Source: Ruminococcus_C sp963590855
Lineage (GTDB): Bacteria > Bacillota > Clostridia > Oscillospirales > Ruminococcaceae
Direction: 5' to 3'
DNA length: 64,000 nucleotides
Assembly (NCBI GenBank): GCA_963590855.1
Contig: CAVAQT010000004.1
Location: 43,650-107,649, forward strand
A program made the position numbers and the translations under genes. Shown piece by piece: positions 42,983 through 52,359 of this stretch (within the stretch, counting starts at the first letter, position 1; every line of letters begins with the position of its first letter). Below the pieces are notes generated by a model, which worked only from the letters and a program-made list of their open reading frames with translations, did no database searches and had not been told where the DNA came from.

Positions 42983-44317
42983 ATGGCTTCCGCTTCAAAA
43001 ACAAAAATCAGCTTTTGGGAACGTTTTTCCTATGGCTGCGGAGATCTGGGCTGTAATATCATCTACTCCGCAATGTCTGCATTTCTGCTCTTTTATTATA
43101 CCGATTATGTTCACGTCAGTGCCGCTACCATCGGTACGATCATGCTGCTGTCGAGAGTGTTCGACGGCGTCACCGACCTGATCATGGGCGTTATCGTAGA
43201 CAGAACCAAGTCCCGGTTTGGCAAGTGCCGCCCGTGGATCCTGCGCATGGCAATCCCCTTTGCCCTCACCGGAATCCTGCTGTTCTCCGTCCCCTCCGGA
43301 CTGGGTGAAACCTCTAAACTGGTGTACATCTTCATCACCTATAACCTTGTTTCTTCCGTGGTGTACACTGCCATCAATGTGCCTTATGCAACGCTGAATG
43401 CGCTGATTACACAGAATCAGTACGAGCGTTCTGTTCTCAGCATCTTCCGTATGATTCTCGCAACCACCGGCACACTGCTCATCACCAACCTGACTCTGCC
43501 GCTGGTACAGTTCTTCGGCGACAATCTCTCCGCATGGACAAAGACCTTCGCTGTATTCGGCATCCTGGCAGTGATCGTATTTATGATTACCTTTACCGGA
43601 ACGAAAGAACGTGTTGCACCGGCAAAGGAAACCAAGCAGGAGAAAGTGCCGTTCCTGAAAGGCATCGGTCTGTTGTTCAAGAACAAGTATTGGATCATGA
43701 TTACCGTAACGCTGGTATTCATCTTCATCAACTACTCCCTGAATGGCGGCGCAGCAGTTTACTACGCAAAAAATATCCTTCACAATGAGAATATGGTCGG
43801 CACTATGAACCTGGTTGCAAACCTGGTACAGATCGGCGTTATGTTCTTCACCGCATTCCTCATCAAGAAGATCGGCAAACGGAATATGCTGATTATCGGC
43901 GCGATCATCTACGGCATCGGCTTCGCAATGTTCGGCTTTGTCGGCACAAATATGGCTGGCATCATTACCGCCTGCGTCCTCAAGGGCATCGGCAACGCCG
44001 GCATCTCTTCCTGCATGTTCGCCATCGTATCCGACACTATCGAATACGGCGAGTGGAAGACCGGCTATCGTACCGAAGGTCTCATCAACTCCGCATCCAG
44101 CTTTGGCTTTAAGGTCGGAAACGGTCTGGGTTCTGCGATCCTGGGCTGGGTCATCGGTGCAGCCGGCGCAAGCGCAGGCTCTGAGATCACCTTTATCTGG
44201 GTCCCGGCAGTTCTCTGTGTAGCACAGGTAGCAGTGATGCTGTTCTACAAGCTGGACAAGGAATATGACGGCATCGTAAAGGAACTCGCAAACGAAGGAG
44301 GAAATGAAAATGCTTAA
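42983..44317 (+). CDS. GPH-family sugar:cation symporter
   Basis: 444 residues, about 12 membrane helices. Glycoside-pentoside-hexuronide family: N-terminal FSYGCGDLGCNIIYSAMSAFLLFYYTDY, cation-site region DGVTDLIMGVIVDRTKSRFGKCRPWIL, NVPYATLNALIT. Overlaps the GH43 gene by 8 bp, which suggests uptake of xylobiose/xylo-oligosaccharides. Confidence 0.93.
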   Translation: MASASKTKISFWERFSYGCGDLGCNIIYSAMSAFLLFYYTDYVHVSAATIGTIMLLSRVFDGVTDLIMGVIVDRTKSRFGKCRPWILRMAIPFALTGILLFSVPSGLGETSKLVYIFITYNLVSSVVYTAINVPYATLNALITQNQYERSVLSIFRMILATTGTLLITNLTLPLVQFFGDNLSAWTKTFAVFGILAVIVFMITFTGTKERVAPAKETKQEKVPFLKGIGLLFKNKYWIMITVTLVFIFINYSLNGGAAVYYAKNILHNENMVGTMNLVANLVQIGVMFFTAFLIKKIGKRNMLIIGAIIYGIGFAMFGFVGTNMAGIITACVLKGIGNAGISSCMFAIVSDTIEYGEWKTGYRTEGLINSASSFGFKVGNGLGSAILGWVIGAAGASAGSEITFIWVPAVLCVAQVAVMLFYKLDKEYDGIVKELANEGGNENA

Positions 44318-45956
44318 AAATCCGATTCTCCCGGGCTTTAATCCGGATCCGTGCATCTGCCGCAAGGGCGATGACTATTACATGGCAGTTTCCACTTTTG
44401 AATGGTTCCCCGGCATTCCGATCTACCATTCCAAGGATATGAAGAACTGGGAACTGTACACCCATGTACTGACAGACGACGAAAAGGTGGATCTGAAAAA
44501 GCTGCCCTCTGCCAAAGGAATCTGGGCACCGTGTCTGACCTACTGCGAAAAGGAAGATCTGTTCTATGTGGTCTATGGCGTGATGAACTCCATGAACGCC
44601 AGATACTTTGACGTGGACAATTTCCTCATTACCGCAAAGGACATCAAAGGGCCGTGGAGCGAACCGGTATATCTGCATTCCTCCGGCTTCGATGCCTCCA
44701 TTCTCCACGATGACGACGGCAGAAAGTACATTGTTTCCCTGGACTGGGAGACCCGTGCCGGCTATGAAAAGCCCGGTGCGATCTGCATGGTGGAGTACGA
44801 TCCGGCAAAAAAAGAGATCATCGGTTATCCGAAACGCATCTGGAAAGGCGGCACAGACAGAGGCTGCATCGAAGCACCCCATCTGACCAAGCGAAATGGT
44901 TATTACTATATCATGTGTGCCGAGGGCGGAACCGGCTACAATCACTGTGTCACCATGGGACGTTCTGAACATGTATGGGGGCCTTATGCGGGTGACCCGA
45001 AGAACCCCATTGTCACTTCCAATCCGGCAGTTTCCAACGAACGTCATGACCCGGATCACCTCAAGCCCAAGTATTACAACCCGGAGGTAGTACTGCAAAA
45101 GGCAGGACACGGCAGCTATGTGGAAACTTCTCTGGGCGAGGTTTATCTGGTGCATCTCTGTTCCCGTCCCTTTACACCGGAGCTGCGCTGCACACTGGGC
45201 AGAGAAACCGCGATCCAGAAAATGATGTGGACAGAGGACGGCTGGCTGCGCATGGCAGACGGCACAAACATTGCAAAGGAATACTGTGAAGAGAGCAAGC
45301 TGCCGGAATATCCTGTGCCGCAGATTCCGGATTTCGACGACTTCGACAGCGACACGCTGGGCAACTGGTACTATGCACCGCGCATCATGCCGCAGCGGTT
45401 TGCAGATGTGACAGCACGCCCGGGTTGGGTGAGACTGCGCGGACAGGAAGCAAGAACTTCTCTGAACAAGACCAGCATTCTTGCCAGAAAGCTGACTAGT
45501 GTCTATGCGCAGATCACCACAAAAATGGAGTTTGTTCCGGAGGTGCATCAGCACAGCGCAGGACTGATTCTTTACTATGACAACATGAATTATATCAACC
45601 TCCGGAAATACTACAGCGAAACCCTGGGACAGAGTGCCATCTCGATCATCCAGCTGGAAAACGGCGAAAAGACCGAGTTTGTGAACACCCGAATTCCGGT
45701 AGATGATGTGCCGATTTACTTCCGCTTAGTGATAAACGGCAGACACTCCCAGTTCTATTGGAGCTATGACGGGGAGAAGTATGAGAAGATCGGCATTCCC
45801 TTTGATACCACAAAGTTCTCCGACGAGTACTGCAAATACGGAGAATTTACAGGGACTATGGTGGGAATCACCTGTGCCGACCGGGTAAAGCATCAGCACT
45901 ATGCCGACTTTGACTTCTTTGAATACAAAGCAGATGAAAGCAAGCCAGTTTGCTAA
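44310..45956 (+). CDS. GH43 beta-xylosidase
   Basis: 548 residues, GH43 five-bladed propeller (~1-330) plus C-terminal beta-sandwich (~335-548). Catalytic base D13 (GFNPDP), pKa modulator D128 (GFDASI) and acid E188 (CIEAPHL) match XynB-type enzymes; no signal peptide, so it acts in the cytosol on imported xylo-oligosaccharides (alpha-L-arabinofuranosidase activity is possible). ATG 44310 is 8 nt after GGAGG; the earlier ATG 44304 is too close. Confidence 0.94.
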   Translation: MLKNPILPGFNPDPCICRKGDDYYMAVSTFEWFPGIPIYHSKDMKNWELYTHVLTDDEKVDLKKLPSAKGIWAPCLTYCEKEDLFYVVYGVMNSMNARYFDVDNFLITAKDIKGPWSEPVYLHSSGFDASILHDDDGRKYIVSLDWETRAGYEKPGAICMVEYDPAKKEIIGYPKRIWKGGTDRGCIEAPHLTKRNGYYYIMCAEGGTGYNHCVTMGRSEHVWGPYAGDPKNPIVTSNPAVSNERHDPDHLKPKYYNPEVVLQKAGHGSYVETSLGEVYLVHLCSRPFTPELRCTLGRETAIQKMMWTEDGWLRMADGTNIAKEYCEESKLPEYPVPQIPDFDDFDSDTLGNWYYAPRIMPQRFADVTARPGWVRLRGQEARTSLNKTSILARKLTSVYAQITTKMEFVPEVHQHSAGLILYYDNMNYINLRKYYSETLGQSAISIIQLENGEKTEFVNTRIPVDDVPIYFRLVINGRHSQFYWSYDGEKYEKIGIPFDTTKFSDEYCKYGEFTGTMVGITCADRVKHQHYADFDFFEYKADESKPVC

Positions 45957-45976
45957 ATTCATTTTCCAATAACCTC

Positions 45977-46011
45977 AAAAAGGCGTATCTCCAAGCGGAT
46001 ACGCCTTTTTT
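45977..46011. terminator. Bidirectional terminator between GH43 and deformylase genes
   Basis: AAAAAGGCGTATC / GATACGCCTTTTT with an 8-nt loop, flanked by A and T runs, between convergent genes. Confidence 0.93.
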
Positions 46012-46018
46012 CAATACA

Positions 46019-46432
46019 TCAAATCAAGATTCCCTGAAAATGATCCATTTCATGCTGAATGATCTGTGCTTCAAATCCCCGGAATGTCTGTTTTTTGCGT
46101 TTGAACTTTTTGTCCAGATATTCCACTGTGATCTCACTGTAGCGGTTGACTTTTCGCTGTCCAGTCAGTGAAAGACAGCTCTCTTCGGTCTCATAGCTTT
46201 GATTGGAATGCGCAACTATCTTGGGGTTGACCATGATCGCATAATCAGTTCCGATCTGTGCCGCCAAGATGGTTTTTCGCACACCGATCATGTTGGCAGC
46301 CATCCCCACACAACGGTCAGCATTGGCACGGATTGTATCCAGCAGATCCTGTATCACCCGGCGATCCTCCTGGGTTGCCGGTACGGATTTCTGACTGAGA
46401 AAAAATGTGTCTTTGACAATTTCACGGATCAT
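46019..46432 (-). CDS. Peptide deformylase homologue, divergent motif 1
   Basis: 137 residues, short type III-like deformylase. Metal ligands C86 (EESCLSL) and H127/H131 with E128 (QHEMDH) are intact. Motif 1 (normally GxGxAAxQ) reads CVGMAANMIG, so the active-site Gln is Met here; this form recurs as a secondary deformylase in clostridia, to my recollection. Activity on formyl-Met peptides is therefore uncertain. 21 bp downstream of sbcC, so likely the last gene of that operon. Confidence 0.85.
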   Translation of the reverse strand: MIREIVKDTFFLSQKSVPATQEDRRVIQDLLDTIRANADRCVGMAANMIGVRKTILAAQIGTDYAIMVNPKIVAHSNQSYETEESCLSLTGQRKVNRYSEITVEYLDKKFKRKKQTFRGFEAQIIQHEMDHFQGILI

Positions 46433-46453
46433 CGCTCTGTTCCTTCTTCCCTG

Positions 46454-49249
46454 TTATTCATAATGGCACACCACATGGCTGCCGTTCTCACTCTTCTGCA
46501 CCTGAAGCTGTGCATCAAACCGCTCTGCCAATTCGGAAACATGCGAGATGATTCCAATTGTCCGCTGATGATCGGACAGCTGCTGTAACACCTGTACTGC
46601 ATTGTCCAGCGCGGTGCTGTCCAACGACCCAAAGCCCTCATCAATAAACATGGCGTTCAGCTGAATGCCGCCGCTCTGCTGCTGCACCGTATCAGAAAGG
46701 CCTAGTGCCAGCGCCAGAGATGCCAGGAAGGTTTCGCCGCCGGAAAGCGTTTCCACACTTCTGGATTTTCCGGTATACTGATCCAGCACATCCAGATTCA
46801 AACCGGCAGAAATATTATGTGCCGTCTCTTCCTGCCGCCGCCGGAATTGATATCTGCCATTGGAAAGCTGATAGAGTTTCTGGTTGGCAAACAGCAAAAC
46901 GCGATTGAAATAATAGGTCTGCACATAGCGCTCAAACGAAATGCGCTCACCCTTTTTCAGCATACCAGTCAGCATCTTGTACAGCGTCTCCATGTCCTTC
47001 TCGCACTTTGCTTCGCTTTCCCAGGAACGGTACAATTTCCGCACTGCTCCGACAATGTGCATACACTGCTGCGCCACTTGACTGAATTGCTGACACTGTC
47101 GTTCTGTCTGACTTTTTTCACCGCGTTTTTTCAGCAGCATCTGCTCTGCCGCCTGTACATCATATGCCGGCTTGTCCGCTGCGGTCTCCTGCAAATGCTG
47201 CACCAGTTTTTGCAGGGAGGAAACGTGCTCTTTCTGCTGCTGCCATTTCTGCGCTGCCTGCTGCTGTGTCTGCTCCAACTGACGGATGGTATTTTGCAGC
47301 TGTTCTAACTGCTTTTTTGCCAGTGCCAGCGAAGCATAGGGCAGTCCCTCCTGACACTGCTTGCGTTCTGCGGATTTGACAGCCAGTTCTTGTGTCAGCT
47401 GTTCCAACTGCGCATGGCTGCTTTCGTATGCCGCCTGCAATTGCGGCAATACTGCCTGCTGCTGTTCCAGTTGTTTTTTCTTTTGCTGTTCCGCCTGCAG
47501 CTGCGCCTTTCGTTCTGCCAGAAGCCGGCGGTTCTGGGTGACTGCTGTTTGCAGCGCTGAGAAAAGCTGCTGCACTTCTTCCGGCAGGATCTCTTTTTCC
47601 ATGCCGCAGACCGCAAGCTGCTGTTGTACCTGCTGCATCAGCATGCGGCATCGTTCTTCCTGCTGTGCGAGAGATTTTCGACAGTTTTCCAGTTGCTGCA
47701 ATGCCTCCTGCTGCTTCTCTTTCGCCTTTTGGAACTGCTCTTCTGTCACACTGTCGGCCGTCTGCTGCGCCGGATCGGGATGTTCTAACGCCCCGCAGAC
47801 CGGACACGGCTTCTTTTTCTCCAATTGCTGCGCCAGATTTCCTGCCATGCTTCGGAAAAAGCAGCGCTCTGTCTGATCGTATGCCGGTTTTTCTTCTGTA
47901 AAATACCGCGTCTCCTCCTGCTGCGCCTGTTGACTCCGACGCTGCAATTCTTTCTGCGATTTCCGGTGTTCTGTCAGCAGCTTTTGCAGCTCCTGGACAT
48001 TCTGCATCTGTTGGGTATCCTTTTCAATGCTGTGCTCCAGGTTGGCACAATCCAAAGCGAAATCCGTATGGTTTTCCAGTGCCTTAGACAACTGCTGACA
48101 GCTGGTGTTCGTCTGCTCCCAACGCATCTTTGCTTCTGCACACGCCTGCTCCTGTGCTTTCCGTTTTTGCTGCAAGGCAGATTCCTCCGTTTGCAGCACC
48201 GCAACAGTTTCATATTGCGGCAGACTGTATTGCAGCAGTGTCACCTGCTCCTGCAATACCGGAACTTTCTCCGCATCGGCATCCGCCTTTTTCGCCGCAG
48301 CTTCACAGATCTCCAGCTGCATGACACTTTTCAGCTGCTCCTGTGCTGCTTGGCGCAGCTGTTCCAGAACGGCATTATGCTGTTTTCCCTGCTCGATCTC
48401 CTGCAGCAAGGATTCCACAGCTCTCTGCTGTAGCTGCATCTGTTTTGCCTGTGCAGCCGCCTGTTCCGACAATGTCCCGGCAGTCATTTGCAGCATGCCG
48501 CAAAGCTCTTCTGCCGCAGCCACACCAGAAAATTGCAGCCGTGCTTCATAGATCTCTTTCTGTTTTGGCGCAACCGGTGTCACCTGATGCAGCAGTGTCA
48601 GCATCTGCGTTTCCCGTTCCTTGGTCTGCGTTCTCTGCTTGTCCAGCCGCTCTTTCAAGATCTGCTGAATCCTGTCACAGTTCTGCGTATGAAACAGCTG
48701 CCGCAAAATTTTTCCTTTTTCTACAGAACTGGAAAGCAGAAATTTCCGAAACTCTCCCTGCGCGATCATCACGATCTGACGAAATTGTTTGCTGTCCATA
48801 CCGGTCAGTTCTTCGATCTTATCCGTGACCGCCTGTGAGCCGGAACAAACAATGCTCTTTGCGGTTTTATCCGCTCTTTCGTCTGGAAATATCTCCCAGA
48901 GTTCTGCTTCTGCTTTCTGCTCCACCATACCGCTGCCGCGAAGTGCAGCACGCAGATACGGCGGTGTACGTTTTACCAGATACTGCTGGTTTCCGCAGGA
49001 AAAACGCAGTTCAACACATGTTACCTGCTTAGGTTCGGCATACTGACTGCGGAACTGCTTCGGATCCCGAACGTCGCCGCTTGCCGTTCCGTAAAGGGCA
49101 TAACAGATCGCATCAAAAATCGTTGTCTTTCCGGCACCGGTCTCTCCGGTAATCAAATAGATTCCGGATTTGTCAAATGGTTCAAAATCGATTCGGCACG
49201 CTTCAGCGAATGCGCCGAATGCTTTCATATACAGCTGCAGCGGTTTCAT
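46454..49249 (-). CDS. sbcC: SbcC: SMC-like exonuclease subunit (Rad50 homologue)
   Basis: 931 residues. N-terminal ABC half with Walker A GETGAGKTT, ~700-residue Gln-rich coiled coil with a central zinc hook CPVCG, and C-terminal half with LSGGETF, Walker B NAMFIDEGFGSLD. Works with the SbcD nuclease on DNA hairpins and protein-blocked ends. ATG overlaps the sbcD stop by 4 bp. This gene is intact whereas its partner is broken. Confidence 0.96.
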   Translation of the reverse strand: MKPLQLYMKAFGAFAEACRIDFEPFDKSGIYLITGETGAGKTTIFDAICYALYGTASGDVRDPKQFRSQYAEPKQVTCVELRFSCGNQQYLVKRTPPYLRAALRGSGMVEQKAEAELWEIFPDERADKTAKSIVCSGSQAVTDKIEELTGMDSKQFRQIVMIAQGEFRKFLLSSSVEKGKILRQLFHTQNCDRIQQILKERLDKQRTQTKERETQMLTLLHQVTPVAPKQKEIYEARLQFSGVAAAEELCGMLQMTAGTLSEQAAAQAKQMQLQQRAVESLLQEIEQGKQHNAVLEQLRQAAQEQLKSVMQLEICEAAAKKADADAEKVPVLQEQVTLLQYSLPQYETVAVLQTEESALQQKRKAQEQACAEAKMRWEQTNTSCQQLSKALENHTDFALDCANLEHSIEKDTQQMQNVQELQKLLTEHRKSQKELQRRSQQAQQEETRYFTEEKPAYDQTERCFFRSMAGNLAQQLEKKKPCPVCGALEHPDPAQQTADSVTEEQFQKAKEKQQEALQQLENCRKSLAQQEERCRMLMQQVQQQLAVCGMEKEILPEEVQQLFSALQTAVTQNRRLLAERKAQLQAEQQKKKQLEQQQAVLPQLQAAYESSHAQLEQLTQELAVKSAERKQCQEGLPYASLALAKKQLEQLQNTIRQLEQTQQQAAQKWQQQKEHVSSLQKLVQHLQETAADKPAYDVQAAEQMLLKKRGEKSQTERQCQQFSQVAQQCMHIVGAVRKLYRSWESEAKCEKDMETLYKMLTGMLKKGERISFERYVQTYYFNRVLLFANQKLYQLSNGRYQFRRRQEETAHNISAGLNLDVLDQYTGKSRSVETLSGGETFLASLALALGLSDTVQQQSGGIQLNAMFIDEGFGSLDSTALDNAVQVLQQLSDHQRTIGIISHVSELAERFDAQLQVQKSENGSHVVCHYE

Positions 49250-50384
49250 TTTTCCTGTTCCGCCTCCTTACAGATCTTTGTCATCAATTGAAATGCTTCT
49301 GGATTTTCATCCAGTTTATACTGGTACACACCGTCCAGAAATCCGCCCAACAGTTCCAGCAGCGATTGTTCCGGCACTAGTTCCACTTCTGTATTACTGG
49401 CGGCAATGCGCTCTTCCTGATAGAGATACACCAACTCCATGAGGTTCGGTTAAGACATCCGCAATTTTTCCAATGCATAGGGAATCAGCGTTTCATCGGT
49501 CAGTTCCACACGGATCCAGTCCTCAGACGGTTCTGCAAACTCCAGCAAATTCTGCAAAGAGCCGCGAATGACGCGCATATCCAATTCCGGCTGCAAGGGG
49601 ATCGTTGTCACTGTCAGATCATCCTTCTCTTTCCAATCCAACAAGGTAACACTCTTGTCCTGCAAGCTCTCTGAAAACGAATATTTCATCAGTGAGCCGC
49701 TATAGCGAATCCTGCCGCTTTTTACCCACTGCGGCTTATGAATGTGTCCCAATGCCACATAGTCAAAAGGTGAAAAAACAGATGCTTCTACCAGCTGCGT
49801 TCCGCCCAACTGCAGTTCAGATTCCGACAGCTCCGGTGCAACACCATCATGCAGTACAAAGCCGTGATACATCAGCAGGTTTCGGTCATTTGCAGACAAG
49901 GGTATCTGTTGGATCACATGAGAGATCCCCTCCGACAAGCTTCGGAAATTTTCATCCGGATACAAAGCATTCAGCGTTGATTGCTTTACAAACGGCAGCA
50001 GGCACAGATGCACCTTTCCATAGTCGTCCTCCAGGTCATAGGTCTGCATTTTCCCGGTAAATGTTCCGGCAATATATACCTGCTGATGCTCCAACAGCTG
50101 ACTGCCAAACTGCAGCCGCTCTGGAGAGAGTCATGGTTACCGCTGATGAGAAACACCGGGATATGCCGCAGAGAAAGCGCCGTCAGAAACTCGTCCAATA
50201 CCGTAACGGCTTCTGCGACCGGCACATTTTTATCATAAATATCTCCTGCCAGAAGAACTGCCTGTACACCGTGTTCTTCGGCAATGGCAACGACCTGCTT
50301 CAACAATTTTTTCTGCTGCGGCAAAAATGCATAGTGATACATTTTCCGCCCCAGGTGCAGATCGCTGAGATGTAAGATCTTCAT
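49246..50384 (-). pseudogene. sbcD: sbcD exonuclease subunit, disrupted by a frameshift and a nonsense codon
   Basis: Three pieces together make a full SbcD (Mre11-like nuclease). The N-terminal piece from ATG 50384 has MKILHLSDLHLGRK, AGDIYDK and ISGNHD, then loses frame at about 50130, where CTCTCTCC holds one CT more than expected. Sequence resumes in another frame (LLEHQQVYIAGTF, ALGHIHKPQ) to TAA 49452-49450, which stands in frame where Tyr (TAC/TAT) is expected between KLRMS and PNLMELV; the frame then continues open to 49246. Two independent lesions argue for a true pseudogene rather than one read error. AGAAAGGAG before the start. Confidence 0.85.
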
Positions 50385-50597
50385 AAAATTGCTCCTTTCT
50401 ATGAACCGTGACACCATTTTTCGAGATTGCCGGCACATTATTTTCTGATGGAAATCGATCTGGATGCTCCGGCTATTTATAGGATACCACTCCTGTTTTT
50501 CAGAATGGATACAACTGAAAAACAGAAAAAAGAATCTCGTTTTTTCTTTGAAAAGCAAATAAATACACCTGTTCTAATATTGCAAAATTCTATTTTT

Positions 50598-50626
50598 ATT
50601 ATAACATATTGCCTGCCAGATTGCAA
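50598..50626 (-). promoter_or_regulatory. Promoter of the sbcDC operon with long leader
   Basis: TTGCAA (50626-50621), 17-bp spacer, TATAAT (50603-50598). The ~205-nt leader (50385-50590) has no gene but contains a perfect 11-bp hairpin CTGTTTTTCAG / CTGAAAAACAG at 50493-50525. Confidence 0.75.
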
Positions 50627-50656
50627 TCATTTGCAAAAGAATCAACTATCCACGAC

Positions 50657-50690
50657 AAAAAAGCGGTTAAGAATATTCTTAACCGCTTTA
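50657..50690 (-). terminator. Intrinsic terminator after the SirTM operon
   Basis: Perfect 28-bp palindrome centred at 50674-50675 (arm AAGCGGTTAAGAAT); on the minus strand it is followed by TTTTTT. Confidence 0.88.
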
Positions 50691-50741
50691 CATTGCTTTG
50701 GGGATTATCCGATCGACGCATGCAGAATACATCAGCAGACT

Positions 50742-51644
50742 CTAATCGGCTTCCTTTACCGGATGAGATACTTTTTCATCTTGTTTTTCAAAAACCGTAT
50801 GAATATCCGCATTGATGCAAATTGCCTGTGTCCTGATCTGATCCGGACAAAACGCATCACCGAAATTCACACAGGCATATACCGCTTTGGGATTCTTCGC
50901 CGTCATCTGCCAAAACGGATACTTGATAATCGCAGGCGTATTGTACCCTACGCCGAGTTCCAGAAACAAAATATGCAAGCCTTCGTGTCTGCGGAGAAAT
51001 TCCTCATATCGCTCTGCTGCACGATACCAGCCCTCATCCTGCACAAAAGTATCATCTGCTCGCAGATTCATAGTCATGGGTTTGCCGCAGTTTGGACAGT
51101 GTGGTACAAACTCCGTGGGAATACGCATGTTTTTCTGCTCTGCGTACATTCTGCGGATAACATCTTCGTTATCAAAGGTCTGCTGGCAGCAAGGTACAGA
51201 GCACTGAAACAACCCATAATCGCCCTGGGTATAAAACAATCGGTGCTTGTCGAATCCGGCTTTCTGAAACTGGTGATCCACATTGGTGGTCAATACAAAG
51301 TAATCCTTGTCTTTCACAAGCGCAAACAAATCCTTGTAAACGCCATTGTCAACGTCTATGTAGCGGTTGATATAGGTATACCTTGACCAGTACGCCCAGT
51401 GCTCTTCCAAAGTTGCAAATGGATAGAAACCACCGGAGTACATATCCCGAAACCCATACTTCGCAATGAAATCAGAAAAGAATTTCTCAAAGCGTTCGCC
51501 GCTGTAGGTAAAGCCTGCCGCAGTGGAAAGTCCTGCGCCTGCACCAATGACAACGGCATCTGCGGTCTCTATTTCTTTTTTCAATCGTTCGATCTCAGCC
51601 GAGCAGTCTTTGGTAGATGTCGAAATCTTTTTCTGAAAAAACAT
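50742..51644 (-). CDS. Class M sirtuin (SirTM), probable protein ADP-ribosyltransferase
   Basis: 300 residues. Sirtuin NAD fold with GAGAGLS (34-40) and TTNVDHQF (N121, D123). The catalytic His of deacetylating sirtuins is replaced by Q140 (YTQGDYG), as in SirTM enzymes that ADP-ribosylate proteins instead. Zinc knuckle cysteines at ~148-153 and CPNC. Overlaps the upstream macrodomain gene by 50 bp. In other Firmicutes SirTM modifies a lipoylated GcvH-like carrier; no such gene is visible here. Confidence 0.88.
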   Translation of the reverse strand: MFFQKKISTSTKDCSAEIERLKKEIETADAVVIGAGAGLSTAAGFTYSGERFEKFFSDFIAKYGFRDMYSGGFYPFATLEEHWAYWSRYTYINRYIDVDNGVYKDLFALVKDKDYFVLTTNVDHQFQKAGFDKHRLFYTQGDYGLFQCSVPCCQQTFDNEDVIRRMYAEQKNMRIPTEFVPHCPNCGKPMTMNLRADDTFVQDEGWYRAAERYEEFLRRHEGLHILFLELGVGYNTPAIIKYPFWQMTAKNPKAVYACVNFGDAFCPDQIRTQAICINADIHTVFEKQDEKVSHPVKEAD

Positions 51645-52359
51645 TGCATATCACCTCGATTTCGTGTGTTTTCAGAAATGCTCTGATGGTTTCCACTGCG
51701 ATCTCTGCGGCTTTCTCCTGCGGAAAGCCGAATACACCTGTGGATATGCAGCAGAAAGCAATGCTTTTCACGCTGCTCTGTGTTGCCAGTTCCAGGCAGC
51801 TTTGGTAGCAGCTTTGCAGCAGCTCACAGTGTCTGGCGGTCAGTCTGCCCTGCACGATCGGCCCGACGGTATGAATCACAAAATCACACGGCAGATTATA
51901 GGCCGGCGTGATTTTCGCAGTTCCTGTGGGTTCTTCATGTCCCTGCAATGTCATCATCTCAGCACATTTCTGCCGCAGACGAACACCGGCAAAAGTATGG
52001 ATACAGTTGTCGATACAGTTATGACAGGGCTGATAACACCCCGTCATACCGGAATTGGCAGCGTTGACGATCGCTCCGCATTGCAGTGTCGTGATGTCTC
52101 CCTTCCAGAGGTAAATGTGCGCTTCAACAGGCTGCAAATCCGAAACACTTGTGACGCCTTTTCTCCGTATTGCTTCCTGCAAAAATCCATCTTCTGCGTG
52201 CAAATATTCCGCACTGGCTTTCCCTGCCGGACGAATATTGACAAGACTGCGGTAAAGGCGAAACTGCTCCGCTTCATCTTCCGGAATCGTCAATCCCTTC
52301 CAGTCAGGACGCTCAGACAGCAGATATGCTATCAGACTTTGCAGTTTTTCCATTGCCAT
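51595..52359 (-). CDS. Zinc-binding macrodomain protein (ADP-ribosyl hydrolase, SirTM-linked)
   Basis: About 254 residues. N-terminal helical extension (~1-75), then a macrodomain: GDITTLQCGAIVNAANSGMTGCY, zinc-binding segment CHNCIDNCIHTFAG, IHTVGPIVQG, and FCCISTGVFGFPQEKAAEIAV. Zinc-macrodomains remove ADP-ribose from proteins and pair with SirTM. Start chosen at ATG 52359, 6 nt after AAGGAG; ATG 52362 (ATGA overlap with the upstream stop) is nearly as good. Confidence 0.88.
   Translation of the reverse strand: MAMEKLQSLIAYLLSERPDWKGLTIPEDEAEQFRLYRSLVNIRPAGKASAEYLHAEDGFLQEAIRRKGVTSVSDLQPVEAHIYLWKGDITTLQCGAIVNAANSGMTGCYQPCHNCIDNCIHTFAGVRLRQKCAEMMTLQGHEEPTGTAKITPAYNLPCDFVIHTVGPIVQGRLTARHCELLQSCYQSCLELATQSSVKSIAFCCISTGVFGFPQEKAAEIAVETIRAFLKTHEIEVICNVFSEKDFDIYQRLLG

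Noticed and set aside
42995..44365. Long minus-strand open frame opposite the GPH symporter
   Set aside because: The plus-strand frame encodes a clear GPH transporter; the antisense frame is low-complexity with no known domain.
47160..48433. Long open frames on the plus strand opposite sbcC
   Set aside because: They are shadows of the Gln/Leu-rich coiled coil on the minus strand (CAG/CTG-rich codons) and have no ribosome sites or recognisable domains.
49246..50384. Three separate small genes instead of one sbcD
   Set aside because: The three pieces join into a single continuous SbcD with no missing conserved sequence; the middle and last pieces are in the same frame and separated by one stop codon.
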